From: Myrica gale
Lineage: Eukaryota; Streptophyta; Magnoliopsida; Fagales; Myricaceae
Length of the DNA stretch: 64,000 bases
Assembly: GCA_963930655.1 (NCBI GenBank)
Contig: OZ005605.1
Location: 21,955,501-22,019,500 of the forward strand
Direction of reading: 5' to 3'
Under the pieces are notes generated by a model, which saw nothing but the letters and a program-made list of their open reading frames with translations, made no database searches and was not told the DNA's origin. Position numbers and translations under genes: made by a program. Shown here piece by piece: positions 36,131 through 48,299 of this stretch (position 1 is its first letter; each line of letters opens with the position of its first letter).

Positions 36131-37899
36131 TATGTGTTTCAAAACACACCGGATTTGGGTTTGAAATTTTATTTGCATGGACTGAGGGCATTTTCGTCTT
36201 TTGCATGAGATGAGTGTCAAGTGTAGGTTACATGTGACGGAAAACGTGCGAGTTAATGCCAAATATGGGTCCAATACCGAATGGAAACGCAACACATATA
36301 TTGAGATGGTTGGTCGTAACGAGTATGAGTTTAGGTGATTTTTTGAGATTGAGGTATAAGTTTGTAGAAAAAAATGTTATTAACCCATAAAGTAAACTCG
36401 TCCTAGAATCTAATCAAACTCCTGAAGTGAGACCACTCCTATGTTGGTGGGAATAAAAGACGAGTTTCTTTTATAATATCAATTTGCAGTCGTTGATAAG
36501 CGTCTCTAATATTTTTAGATAAGTCCCTTTGATGCCGCAATTTGGAAGTCGCAGGAGGCAGCTTCAGGGCTGGGCTGAGCTGGCTATGAGTGGGACGTGC
36601 AGGCACCTGCGTCTGCTGGAGCGTGGGATGGCAGCGTTCTCTCCTTTCCCTTTTGCCTCGCTTTAAAGCTTTTTGCGTCTGTCCCATTCCCCACTAAAGG
36701 AGTGGCTTTGTAATTTTTCCCAACAAACAAGGAATCAAAAAGGTGCGATATTCTTAACAATTTTTGGCATTATTCTTAACATTATTTTCAGTATGGTATT
36801 TGGAAATTATCCAGCACGATTTCCAAGCACTTCCCGGTTTCCGGAAATATGATCCAATACTAATCTTATTGGGTCTAAAAAAAACCTCTTGGACTCTAGT
36901 AGAAAGTGCTACTATTTATTCCTTTAAATTTAGATAATGATTTTAGTCTCAAGATCCTGGATGGATCTCCCAATTGAAAAAAAAAGATAAACAAATTTTT
37001 TATTACTGATTTTAGCTTGTTTTTGCATATTTTCTGATTGTTCTTGTCTTTTTGACAAGTACTTTTATCTTGGTTAATAATAGACAGCTCCATTATAGGA
37101 GGTCACGAAGCTATATGGATGTTGGGCCGCCCGTGGCTGAGCTCTTCCTATTTTCGACCTCGTCCTAGTTCAATATCCCGGTGGAATTCTGGGATGTTAC
37201 CAGGTTACCCATTTTAGGAAACCACATAGATCCAAGTCTCTACCCTTTGGCGATAGATGCATGTGTTCACAGCTTTTAGTTGGGCATTTCCATTTCTCGC
37301 TACAAATAATTTTTCGGGCATCTCTTTTTAGTGGGAGTCAGTTGGCTTTTTTCTCAATCTCTTGCCTTCCTGGTAAATTACTACGCATACCTTTTTCCAG
37401 ATATAATTTTTTTTCTTTAAAGATGCACCTATTCATGTGCAACCTAAGGTAGCTCGTATTATCCAAAATGGATAAGTCTCAGTGAACATATCATAATGAA
37501 TGAAATGATGGCACCCACGCACGTGCACCATCGGGCAAAACCCATGGCAAAAATCATGATTAATTATACTTTTCATGAACCAAACCTCTAATTATGTCTT
37601 TTGACTAATTTTAACAGCGGCATGTCAGTTTTGTCTTTTTACGCGGGGTAAGTCCACGTGATCCATTCTTTGTTTGCCGTTCGTCTCTCCCTATTACATT
37701 AACTCACTTGACGGAATTCACTCCTCATCAGTCCTCTTCGCTGTGTCATCTCTCTAGGTCAGCTCAAAACCCCTTTTCTCACCGTCCAAATAAGTGACTA
37801 TCTCTTCTACTAGATTTCTTGGCACTCTTGTAGTCCCTCGACTCATCTTCAGCCATGATTTTTTTTTTTTCACTCTTTGAATTTCTTCCATCTTTAACT
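36131..37899. other. Intergenic, nothing recognised
   Basis: No reading frame with family features was seen. Short frames (36439-36687 minus, 37261-37452 plus) match nothing known to me. Confidence 0.45.
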
Positions 37900-38090
37900 C
37901 ATGGCATGTCGTGAGAATTCTTACACTGCCTTTGTGAAGCGCATAGAGCTTCCCGAGAGCAGGAGGAATAAACCTCACAAGTTTTCCACTTGAAACGGTG
38001 AGAGAGACAACTTTTTCTTCTCTGCATGTAACTCCAACCCACGAACATGGACTTGTGTAGGAGGCGTTCCAGTTATTCAAATGATCATTT
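37900..38090 (-). pseudogene. LRR receptor-kinase N-terminal fragment
   Basis: Minus-strand frame reading NNWNASYTSPCSWVGVTC, then VVSLTVSSGKLVRFIPPALGKLYAL. This is the cap (LRRNT_2) domain with its Cys pair followed by the start of the first leucine-rich repeat of plant LRR receptor kinases. The homology stops after about 50 residues and the frame then runs into unrelated sequence. No further repeats, membrane segment or kinase are found. A relic, possibly carried by repeats. Confidence 0.6.
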
Positions 38091-38205
38091 GTACCTTCCT
38101 AATCTACTGAACCCAAAATAGCAAAATAGTTGCATATCTATAAAGAAAGCGAATAAAATATTTTGTAAGACCAACTTTTGGGAGAGCGATTCTTGAAGGC
38201 AATAC

Positions 38206-38560
38206 CACTACAAGAATTTTGGCTTGCAGCGGCAAGAGGAAACGTCGCTACAAGCACCAAAAGCGTCATTACAGCAGATCGATGGCAACAAAATTTTGTC
38301 GAAGCTCGATCGATTATATCGTGTCACTATACCTCTCCAGCGACATTTTTTTGTTTGTCGCTCATGTAGAATAATTTGCGACTTGGACCACGTCGCTCTA
38401 AAGCTTGCTCAGTGTCGTTGTTTGTCCTTCGTTGCTTTCATGGTGGTCGCAAAAATAAATTTCCGCTACAAATTTCAAACGTCGCAAATCTCACTGGAAT
38501 TTCGTTTTTTATCAACCTTCTCTTTTGTGGTCGAGAGAGTTTCGTGGCTACGATATCCCA
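38206..38560. mobile_element. CACTA (CMC/EnSpm) transposon terminus
   Basis: CACTACAAGAATTTTGGC at 38206 is the classic CACTA terminal sequence. It is followed by subterminal repeats with GCGAC/GTCGC cores (CGTCGCTACAAG, TTTGTCGCTC, CACGTCGCTC, AAACGTCGCAAA). The opposite end was not found in the window, so it is a truncated end, or its partner is diverged. No transposase is nearby. Confidence 0.65.
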
Positions 38561-40593
38561 TTTGTGGGTGTAATTGTTGTTTGGACTTTAGTTATATATA
38601 ATTTTTTTTTATTGTTCGGAGTATTATATTGAATTCTCTGTTTTGATGCCAGAAACTAGTTTAGAAGTAGAGTAAGGTTAAGAGAGTCAGGTGAGTTAGG
38701 TACTCCGGTGCATTAGAGTTTTCAAATGGGCATTATGGGTTTTGTTATAGTTTTGTGATAGTCAGGAGGCCCGTGAATTATTACATAGAGCTGGGAGGTC
38801 AAGCATGATAGAGTTTTGCGATAGTTTCGATAAGTCACTAGGAAGCAAATTGTGATGTCAGACGACTGCCAGTTGTAACTTTTCGTGATCTTGAGTATGG
38901 TGATAGTTTTTATGGGAAAAGTACTCAGGAGGAGCCCGAGACAATGCCTATAGAGCGAGTGTGTCAATCGAAAGGGAAGAAAGGGTCGTGCTATTGTCGC
39001 ATAATGCTTTAAGGCAAACAGGTTCAGTGAAAAGGAGGTTTGAAATGTTTGTGATGCAAAATTTTGTAGTAATTGTGTGCTTAGAGCAATGGGATCGATG
39101 CCAGAAGGTAGGAAATGTGTTCATTGCATTGGATTCACTATTGATGAATCAAAACGAGGGAGTTTGGGGAAGTCCTCTCGGATGCTTAAGCGGCTAGATA
39201 ATGAGGGCTGAGAAATTTTGTGGGAAAAAGGCTTTCAGATTGACCTGGAGAGATGATATGGAGAATACCGTTTACGAGAGTGAATTTGGTCAAGTAACTG
39301 ACGAAATGAGGAGGGACGAACCGCAAATAAAGAAAGGATTATATGTACTAAATTTATACTTATACTTTTTATATTACGGGACCAAATTGATTTTTACTTT
39401 TGCATTTATCTCTAATAAATTCTAGATTACTACTTATGCACGAGTGACGTCATTAATAGTGTTGGTATGACGAGGGCAGTGGGAGTAAAACTTTTCAAAG
39501 TTGTTAGATTCTCACACAAAATTGATGGATCCAAAGTAGTCCTACTTTCTTGAAATTAGCCTAGTGAAGCCAGCGATGGGACCCTCCAAAAGAAGCATCT
39601 TTTTCTTGTCAGCCCAGTACTTTCTTGCACATCAATTATGGAGTTTCCATACCTCAAAAACCCAAAAAGGAGTATCGAATTGGACAATGAGCATTAATAA
39701 GAAGACACTGTAAAAAGTTTGTTTCTACCGGACCACCTGCAACATCGCTTCCAAAATAAAACCTAAAGATTAGAAAAAATAAAATAAAACACAAAGAAAA
39801 ATCAAAAGGAAATATTGAACCAGGATCAATGTGGATTCACGTCGAGTAAAAATAAAAGGAAATTTACAAACACAAGGTAAAAATAAAAGGAAAAAGAACA
39901 AAAAAAAATTAGCAGATGTTCGTTTTGGAAAAAAAATTATAAGATTCTGATAGAATGATAAATAATTAGGTGATGCAAAAGTTGTATTGACATGCGTGTA
40001 GAAATAATTGAACCACTCGATATAATTGTTGAGTCATTTAAGAATAAAAGTTTGTGATTACAACTATGGAGCTATTATTGTTGGGAGCAGTCTGTAATTT
40101 ATTTTGATTGAGGGGGGAAAAAATTCCAAACTATCTTGGTCGGACTCTTTATCCTAAGTTTTCATGGCACATGTTTTTTTTCAGTCCTTCTCTGACCATA
40201 TTGGGCAACCACCTGAGTACTTCTTTGACAGTGCTCAAAGCTTAGTTGGCGTCAGTGTTTTCTATTTATTTTTGAAGCGAACAAAATGCTTCTTCTATGG
40301 AGATAGAGGCGAGAGTTTCTTTAAGAAATGGGAATTTTGAGCATTTTTTAAATGGATTCAAAATGTAGACGTGGTTGAAATTTCAAGAATAAGAGAGAAG
40401 ATTGACGTTTATAGTACCACCACTCTCTGTAATGCACAAACCAGACAAGAACTCCATGTCATTAGTTTGACCTGTGCTTTATGACCTCGAAGGTTTATCA
40501 GTGAATGTCCATTGGAGCAGAGACAAAAATTTATCCGAACTTGTCCTCAATTATATTAAATTGCAGCAAGCACGAATGCCGGCTACTTTCCAG
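38561..40593. other. Gene-free DNA, possible transposon interior
   Basis: 38,640-39,330 has protein-like composition (frames at 38961-39197 and 39201-39425) but no recognisable domain. It may be CACTA or retroelement interior. 39345-39412 matches the right half of the MITE at 6402. The remainder is AT-rich. Confidence 0.35.
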
Positions 40594-41052
40594 CAGGGCC
40601 GGCTCATTCAAAATGGGGCTAAGGTAAAATAAATTATTAAGTTTTTGACATATAAAATTTAATTTAAAATATTTAAAATTAACTGAAAATTATTAAATTT
40701 GTATAAAATATTCATAGGCTTCATTAATTATTTTCTATGAGTCCCTCGTACATGATATTAAGGTCTCGTGACTAGAACAATTAATAAATTTATAAGATAT
40801 TTTTTCTCTCTAAGTAAAGTTCAAAATATCTAAAAAGTGATTAAGAAGTCTGGAAGAAATATATCAATCCACTCGTGATAAAAAAATATGAAAAGATTGC
40901 ATCTTGTCATTTGTTTTAGCTCAGTTATCTTTATATTTTTGGGTCATGTCCGACACAAGAAAAATTAAAAAAATATTTTTCTTTTTTATAGGGCCTTGCT
41001 TAGGGTGGGGCCTTAGCCACCACCTAGATTGCATTAACCTTGAGCCGGCCTG
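40594..41052. mobile_element. hAT-type MITE with CAGGGCCGGCTCA ends
   Basis: The left end is CAGGGCCGGCTCA; the right end reversed is CAGGCCGGCTCAAGG. Flanks are CTTTCCAG and CTTTCCTG, an 8 bp duplication with one mismatch. 459 bp, AT-rich centre, non-coding. The subterminal phrase TAGGGTGGGGCCTTAGCCACC near the right end is typical of this plant repeat group. Confidence 0.8.
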
Positions 41053-42674
41053 CTTTCCTGTTAGCAAATTAGATCCATGCTGGGACAAGATCATGCTTAT
41101 TTGATTAATCTCTTTTCCAATTTCAACTGACGACGAAAGATGTTCTGCTTTTATAGCTTAGTGGATGATATTTTTTGGTCTGGATAAGTGTAAACGCAAT
41201 CGCTAATTTCACACCACCATTTCATAACAGCTCAGCAGCAAACCTGTAAAAAAGTCCAAGATGAAGGGCCCATGCTTTTCTATACAATGCTAGACAACAA
41301 AAATAAAAAACAAAAAATAATAATAATGTTTTAAACTAAATTACTCTCTTACAATCATGGAGTCAAGTCGAAGCCCCACAAGATATATTATACTTTACAT
41401 GAAAATCACTTGAATATAATAAGCTCAAGGTTTAAAACTCAAAGCTCAGAGGCACTAAACAATCATCCCCCGGTGGTCACCTCACTCTCGGTTGCTCTTA
41501 CAATCACCTCACTCTTGTACGAAGCCAGCGAAACAACATCGTGTACTCGGTACAACGGCCTTTCTTACCGAGCCACTTCGTGCTCGACTCTTTTCGCATT
41601 ATTATTATTATTTTCAAACAAGAATCTGTACCGTAGAGTTCCTCACTCCACTCCACACCACACAAAGGAGCATGCATAACACGCCCTTATTTTTCACTCG
41701 CATGTCCCGATTAGAAACTGGCAGATCACGAGCGTTCTGATCGAAGCGCGTCTGTGCGCATGCAAAAAGCTTGCTTACATAGGCAGAAAAAGGGCCATTG
41801 ATAAAAAAAAAGCCAGACTAATGGACTAAAGGCACTTTCGCAGAGACCCCTCGACTTTTACGCGGGCGCTGCCTGCCTCTGCCACAGCCTTTCATCGTAC
41901 CTTTTGTCACGTCACTCACCCATCACGCGCCCCGACGCATTCTTTGTAACTACGCTCTTTCTCCCCTGTCACGTTCCTGGCCGTTACCCGTCCTCGCGCA
42001 GATCCGATCGTTGCCTGATCGAGGGTGATTTCGTCATTTTTGCGGATAATACAGGTGGCATCTCTCACTTCCTCGCGCTGTGATCTTAAACCGAATATGG
42101 CTGGGCACGTGGCGGAAGGCGCTTGGCTCACTACGATCCCACTGAAGACTTGCCAAAAGGAACTTGACCGGTCCTTGTCTCGTCAGACAATGTCGGCTAC
42201 TTATAAGGTTGCATCGTTTTGATCGTACGGTCAGGAACGGCCAAAACTGAATTAAAGCATCAGATACTGACTGACACCTCTCTCCCCAGAGTCTAATAAT
42301 CACCGACGCAGGTGTGTTTGTATGTGGTAAGAGTATACGCTTGTATCGTGGTGCTTTTGCCTCCTTCAACGCTGTTTTTTCCTTCAAGTTGCTGATGATC
42401 AAGCTCTGAGGATTATTGAATGGCAAATAAGTAAGGGTACGGTGCCAATTTCAAGTTGCTTTTGGAAAAGAGGCAAGAGATCTGAGCAGGAAGCTCAGGA
42501 GGTAATTAAAATAGAAACTTTAAATAGATTTTTGAGTCCACCACTAATGCTAACTGGGCTGTGTCTACAGTGGGCCTTAAATTTAGCACGAAGCCCATGA
42601 TTTACACGAGAATCGGCCGGTCCCTCGGTGTCTCTCCAATTTCAGGTGTGTTTTAAAAGTCGGCTTCCTTGATA
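41053..42674. other. Gene-free DNA with a GC-richer core
   Basis: 41,830-42,240 is GC-richer than its surroundings and holds ACGT motifs (GGCACGTGGCGG near 42105, CGTCACGTTC-like phrases near 41965), resembling a promoter or 5' leader. No gene start follows on either strand that I can recognise. Confidence 0.4.
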
Positions 42675-43515
42675 TTCCAACAAACCAATCTTGGGATGAA
42701 GGGTACGCCTACCTTTGCTAGTTATGGTTTTACCAGGTACTCCTTCATATAGTATTCCATGCATTTTGAAACTAGATGTAATGGCACCTGGATCACTAAC
42801 TTTGGGTGCTTGACGCTCAAATGTTCCATTAAGTGATCAAAGAGTAAACAAATTATATAATAATTTCAACATTATGTCGGGTACATCCGTAGCTTGTCCT
42901 CATGCCTCAGGTGTGGCTGCTCTTTTAAAAGGTGCACATCCAGAATGGAGTTCTGCAGCAATCAAGTAAGCTATTATAACTATTGCAGTCCCATTTGATA
43001 ATACTTTTAAGCCAATTCGAGACAACAAAAATTACCAGGCTACTCCACCTTTATCCATGGGAGCAGGACAGATTGATCCAAGACTATGATGCAGCACCCC
43101 AAGACTATGTGAATCTTATATGCTCCATGAACTTTAACCAGAGACAGATATTTGATATCACTGGATCACAAAAGTATAGTTGTTCGAAGCCTTCTTCTGA
43201 TCTTAATTACCATTCCTTTATGGTTCTATACCGTACTATGGGAGAGAAATTTGAACGGAGCTTTTGAAGAACTGTAACTAATGTTGGATAAGATAGAGCT
43301 AATTATACGGTAACAGTGACTGGATCCAAAGACTCTAATATCAGTGTCATCACAGATATTGAGTTTCACATAGAAGAATCAAAAGAAGTCATACACTCTC
43401 ACTATAAAATATGCAGGAAAGAGGAAAGTTGAAGTCGCATCTAGAGATCTTGTTTGGGAAGAAGAAAATGGACATTACAAGGTGAGAAGTCCCATTGTGA
43501 TCGCCTTTGACCTAA
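42675..43515 (+). pseudogene. Decayed subtilisin-like protease (SBT1 type), C-terminal part
   Basis: In pieces across frames: [43 protein letters not shown] at 42874, with the catalytic Ser motif SGTS (Ser codon 42886-42888); [10 protein letters not shown] followed by TAA at 42967, where relatives have Ser; IITIAVPFDNTFKPIRDN; LSMGAGQIDP; then, after a deletion and frame change, YDAAPQDYVNLICSMNF; SSDLNYHSFMVLY; and RTVTNVG of the fibronectin-III-like tail. The layout fits SBT1-type (S8) secreted proteases. The start, propeptide, and Asp and His of the triad are absent. Several stops and shifts make it clearly non-functional. Confidence 0.85.
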
Positions 43516-43559
43516 AATTCTCGGATCTTTTAAAGTTATTCCTTAGATTCGTGGTTAAT

Positions 43560-44045
43560 GAAGTCATGCTCAAGTCCAGCAGTTCAACATGATTAGTGAT
43601 TGTCCGGGAATAGTTACAGTTTGATTGAAGTCTGCGTGCAGTTTGATAACGCGGAGTTGGCGCCTTGATGTTTTTAAAGCACTCGAAGTTTGATCAGAGT
43701 TCAACTACAGTTTGATCAAGATTGACGAAAGTCTGGTATAACGGTTTTAACATAAGCGCCCAAGATTCAAGAAGTCTTGAAACTTCGTGAATCTCTTTCC
43801 TCCGACTCTTCAGAATATAAAATTCATTTTCTCTCATTCATTCTATACGTTCCTTGAAGTATTCTGTCACTTGATAATCTGCTGTTCATATTGGATTATT
43901 ACTTTCGCACTATATTTGTGTTGCTTTAGTAATATTGAAATTTATTGATTGAGCTTGTGAAGAGTGCATATTTTAAGTGGTTATAGAATTAAAGAAAAAT
44001 CAAAACCTATTCAATCCCCTTCTAGGTTCGACAACACTACATTGA
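43560..44045 (+). mobile_element. Copia-like LTR remnant beside the subtilase pseudogene
   Basis: It ends with AAACCTATTCAATCCCCTTC then TAGGTTCGACAACA, the signature near the 3' end of many plant copia (SIRE/Tork-like) LTRs, with a TATA-like CAGAATATAAAATTC about 210 bases before it. Left boundary and target duplication were not identified and no partner LTR is seen, so it is a solo or truncated LTR. Confidence 0.45.
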
Positions 44046-45666
44046 GTCTTGAATCGTCCACTTCACCGCCCATTGAACACATGCACAAATCCAACCTCAC
44101 CTTATCCATTAAACTTTTATAGAGCATCTTTCACGTACGTTCCAACAACTACTATGATATCATAATGTAAAGCAATTTTTTACGACTAAGAAAATTAAGA
44201 GAACAAGACAAACTATACAGAGATTTGTTTTTAAGATGTATGTTCACCAGCCATTTGTGGATGTGACTTCGAGCTTAGAGCCCGAACCACCGGCTTTGTT
44301 TTTTATTTGAGCGCATAATCGAGTTAGTCAACACAAAGGACATACAACTCACTTTTGTTAATGGATTGGTGGATGCTATTCACAAAATCTCTGGCTAAGT
44401 ACACAATCTTCGGTGCGGAGGTTATGATCCATTCCCAGGAAGCCAGAATGCCAAGAACTCGTGGGAGACTGAATTAAGAGTGAGCAAAATTATTGTCAGA
44501 GCCTACCTGCTCGCACTTCTGGGCATGTCCAGATTTGAAGTATTTTTGGTTCCTTCAACAAAATTGAGCTCTTGGGTTTTTAGACAGGCGAACATGTGGT
44601 CAGAGCTGCCTCAGTTATTCAGTTGCCAGGCTTTTCTGGTTTTGCACTTCTCTGGAATCATTGCAGTGGAGGATTTCCACGTATTGACAGAGGAGGAATG
44701 GGCAAACAAATACAAAAAGATAGGTGTAGCTCACTTGTAGGAGATTGGGAATAGAATGGAGTCCTCTATGCCCAAGGAACCAAAATTCACAGCCCCTTTT
44801 AACTTGCCTCTTCACAGTTTTTACAATGGCCGTGCCTCAAAATTGAAATAAGCAAGAAATGGCGAGGAGGAAGCAGGTTGGCTGAACAGAAAAACGCTTA
44901 TCGGTTTGATGGATATGGTAGATAGTAGATTATGGACCAATACCAGCCCTCTTTAATGTCTTTCCAAGACTTTTGGGAGGTCATGCCCATGTAGGTAGGC
45001 CCTTATGCTTGGTGATCAAATTAAACTAACTCAAATTTGGAATATATTCGTCAATTTTGAAAGGTTCGAATTTCTCTGACTTACTTAATTGGTACTTGGT
45101 TTATAGGACGAATCCAATTGCAAATAATGCAGAGTTTCGATGAGAATGTACAGAAGTCGATCATGAAATTGGCTTTGTCAAGACGTGTCAATTTTTAATA
45201 AGTTCTTGCCGTAAAGCCCCCAACAAGTATAGCTCATGAGATGAGAAAATATTTTCTTGAGTCGATAGTGCATATCTTGAGGCGAACGCATCAGCCTGGG
45301 AGGTCTTCATATAATTGACCATTGTTGTATCTCAACCTATATATGCTGACGTTCTTTGAACAAAAGCCCATCCTGTTGATGTTAAGCGAGATAATATATA
45401 TATGTCGCTGTAATTTCATTATTGAAAAGAAAAGGTACTCTGAATTTGAATCTGCAGTGTTGCAATTTTTTCTCCAACATTAACTTAGAACAAAAGAATT
45501 GCATCAATCAACAAGATCTTGATTATTTATTTATTTATTCGAAACTAGATGTCAAAGACTCAAAATATCCATGGTAGGGTACTTCATTTGTACACGCAAC
45601 AATTTCAAACCACAATTAGACCCTATACCAGGATGTTCAATACTGATATCTGCTTTAGACATCCTG
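44046..45666. other. Intergenic, nothing recognised
   Basis: This is the 3' side of the first DUF599 gene. A phrase GAGGAGGAAGCAGGTTGG near 44866 resembles DUF599 coding sequence but is too short to claim a fourth copy. Confidence 0.4.
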
Positions 45667-46458
45667 TTAACCAGTTTTTTTTACTGTCTGGTCACTCTGG
45701 CTCGGATCAGACTCATAATGATGCCATTGAGGGGAACTGGAGTCGTAGAAATGAAGGATTACCACCGTAGCAATGGCGGAAACAAACATGGGTATGGGAC
45801 CGAAAAACCACAACAAGACACTGGCAGCAAAATATAGTGCTCTAAGCCCAAGTGACCAATTTTCACCTGCCTTTACAATTGCCAACTCCGCATTTGTCAT
45901 GGGTACGTTAGTACTTGGGTTGCTTATTAGATAGCTTCCATGGACAAGGTGCCTTGCTGACTGAATGAAGCATGAAAAAGCAAGGAGGAAGCAGGTTAGG
46001 AGGCAGATGTACTTGATGGAAATCGTCGTTGCCCTCGTATCTCCGAAGATAAAGCTGCTTTGGAAGAAGTTATTGGAAGTTCTTGAAATCCAAGCTCCAA
46101 CGAGAGAGCAGAGAGTCAAAGAGATGATTGCCAAGTAAATAGATACCCATGTGTTGGAGCTGATCACACTCAGAGCTATGCGGATGTCCTTGTCCTGCAA
46201 TTTCCAATCAAAAGGTAAGTAAAGCTGCTAAAATCAATTAGTTAACCGGAAAAAGAGTCAGAGAGATTGAAAGCAGGGAATGATACTGGCCTCCATAATA
46301 CTCTGGACCCAAGCTTTCTTGTCATTGTTCATATGACCCATGAGTGTGGTTTGAGGCTTATGAAGGTATCTGTAAAGGAGGACGATGTGGTAAACAAACA
46401 GGATCAGCAACCCACAAGGGACCAACACCAAATCAAGGTGAACTTTATGGAAACCCAT
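45667..46458 (-). CDS. DUF599 membrane protein, copy 1 (GC splice donor)
   Basis: Two exons, 46291-46458 and 45667-46194, give 231 residues. Start MGFHKVHLDLVLVPCG; relatives begin MGFQK, so the upstream in-frame ATG at 46485 was not chosen. DUF599 proteins are small plant membrane proteins of unknown function. Hydrophobic spans are about residues 10-31 (LVLVPCGLLILFVYHIVLLY), 70-95 (IYLAIISLTLCSLVGAWI), 115-145 (IKYICLLTCFLLAFSCFIQSARHLVHGSYLI) and 175-215 (LRALYFAASVLLWFFGPIPMFVSAIATVVIL). The donor after IME reads GAG then GCCAGT, where copies 2 and 3 have GTCAGT; the acceptor is TTGCAG. A GC donor with this weak context may splice poorly, so the gene may be weakened or dead. The rest of the frame is open. 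Function cannot be inferred from the sequence. Confidence 0.8.
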
Positions 46459-47639
46459 GGTTGTCCTGTTTAACCTAACTAACAACAGAGGAGGAGTTTG
46501 TGGGGACTTTCGGATCTCTTGGGGTTGCTTATATCTCTGTCCGATCCACGGTATTTCGGATTTCTTCAGCGCAACTTTGACTTCTCAAAAGTTAGGCAGC
46601 AAAACCTAGTTGGAGTTTTCTTTTCCCACGCCATGGAATAAACAATTTAATAAAAAGAAGGTTATTACTGTTGTATTAACTACAGGACTAAGTGGCAATA
46701 AGTGGAAGGATTTTTTGGAGTTTTAAAATGTAAATCATGAGAGTTCCTCTTTATTAGTGAGATTAAAAAATAAATCTGCGTTATTATCTGCTGAGGAAGG
46801 GATGATCACTGATCAGGTAGAAGTGTCCATAAGGAAATTTACTATGAGTACTAGATGGGAGGATACAAGATAATGAATGCTACAGCCTACAGGGTGTACT
46901 TAGATAGAATCATTTTCCCTGGAAAGCAGATCTAGTTTTTGTTTTCCCTACTAACATGATATACAATCCAACGATTAAAAATTGGTTCATCCTAGAAATT
47001 GTTTGTGGTGATTGTCGTACCACGAAGAGCACAGCACTGTCTGGAGGAATCTCGAGACTGGATGGTTAGCCAAAGTCAACTGACCTTAAAATTTAGTGAC
47101 TTGGGAGTGATTAGATCCTCTCTCGGCCTACCTTACTTCTGATGCCTACTCATAAACTTAAATCTCAATCTAGAATTGCAGGACAACGTCATCATTGAGG
47201 TTTTGTCATTGTACTAGGAAGTCCTATACAAGTCTTGCTTTTCCAAAGCTCGGGGAAAGAGGCCACGGATAGGAGCAGGGTTATCTTAGGAACCAAAACT
47301 TTTTTATTTTTTATTTTAATAAATATCTTAGGAACCAAAACTTTTTATTTTTTACTTTAATAAATATCTTAGGAACCAAAACAGAATCTCATAAAACATG
47401 CTTTCCTAATCTTCCAGGCGAATGGTCTAGTCTGCATCATAGTCATTAATATTTTCTCGCTCTTGCTTTGGAGGGGTAGCTCACCAGTAAAGTAGCATCA
47501 TATTTTCAACCTTGGCCATAATGGTGTTGTATTACCGGCATATTCCTGGTCAGGTTTCAAGAAGGCAGGTTTTTGTGAAGTGCCATAAGCAGAAAGGACA
47601 CCAATGGTTTTTTTTTTCTACACAACATAAAATCAGCCA
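46459..47639. other. DUF599 copy 1 upstream region
   Basis: It should contain the leader and promoter of copy 1. Apart from the short tandem repeat at 47283, nothing was recognised. Confidence 0.45.
47283..47382 (+). repeat. Short tandem repeat, about 42 bp, 2.4 copies
   Basis: ATCTTAGGAACCAAAACTTT followed by a T/A-rich spacer and TTTAATAAAT occurs twice, with a third partial copy. Units start at 47283, 47325 and 47366. Confidence 0.85.
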
Positions 47640-48160
47640 CTTAGACTCTGCATGGAATAGCAGAGTCATCACAATGAATAATGTCCGGGAGAATATCGTC
47701 CCCCATAATTAATTCCCTATCAGCAAAACACTGACCCCAATGAGCTAACCAGTGCGCCATTGAATTGCCTTCCCTGGGGATTCATCGAAAACTCCATAAA
47801 GGATGCAGGCGCAACAATGCACGGATTGTAGTCACCTCTGCTTCTATAAGCCAGTCCGGAGTAGAGACAAAATTCAAAATCTGGTTTACCAAATTTTGCG
47901 CATCCCCTTCCTGCATAATCTCCTGTTCTGCATATTCTTCAGCCAAGAGACAAGCGAGCCTAGCAGCCCTGGCTTGCCCTTTGAGGGGGTTTGTGCCTCT
48001 CATCTTACATAATCGATCCTTGAGAATCTCTCCTCTCCAATTTCTGCATACCGCTGCCATACTTAGCCAATTATCCTTCAAAGAGGCATCATAATTAACC
48101 TTGAGCTCTCCTTCCTTAAGTGGAACCCAATGGACACCAATGGTTACTGACTCACTATTT
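47640..48160 (-). pseudogene. RNase H-like domain of a non-LTR retroelement
   Basis: The minus-strand frame reads VHWVPLKEGELKVNYDASL, then MAAVCRNWRGEIL, then QARAARLACLLAEEYA, EGDAQNLVNQIL, and after a TGA in place of a coding triplet IPREGNSMAHWLAHWG. This is the RVT_3-type RNase H domain found at the end of plant LINE polyproteins and in free-standing relatives. The Asp of YDAS and of EGDA are present, but the usual Glu of AEALA is replaced. The stop before IPREGN shows decay. The copia-like element at 48300 begins just upstream of it. Confidence 0.7.
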
Positions 48161-48299
48161 TGGAAACCTATGAAAGTTGGAGAGCAGATTAAAAAGGTCA
48201 CCAAAAGGTGACCCTGATACCAGATGGAAAAATACAGGAATTTTTTTGTAGCCTTCATGATGATTCTGATGCTTAATACGGGTGCATATTATAACATTG

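Noticed and set aside
44480..44880. A fourth DUF599 copy
   Set aside because: Only a phrase of about 18 bases (GAGGAGGAAGCAGGTTGG) is similar. No membrane-segment coding sequence accompanies it.
47765..48094. Plus-strand frame of 109 codons
   Set aside because: It is antisense to the RNase H-like retroelement fragment.
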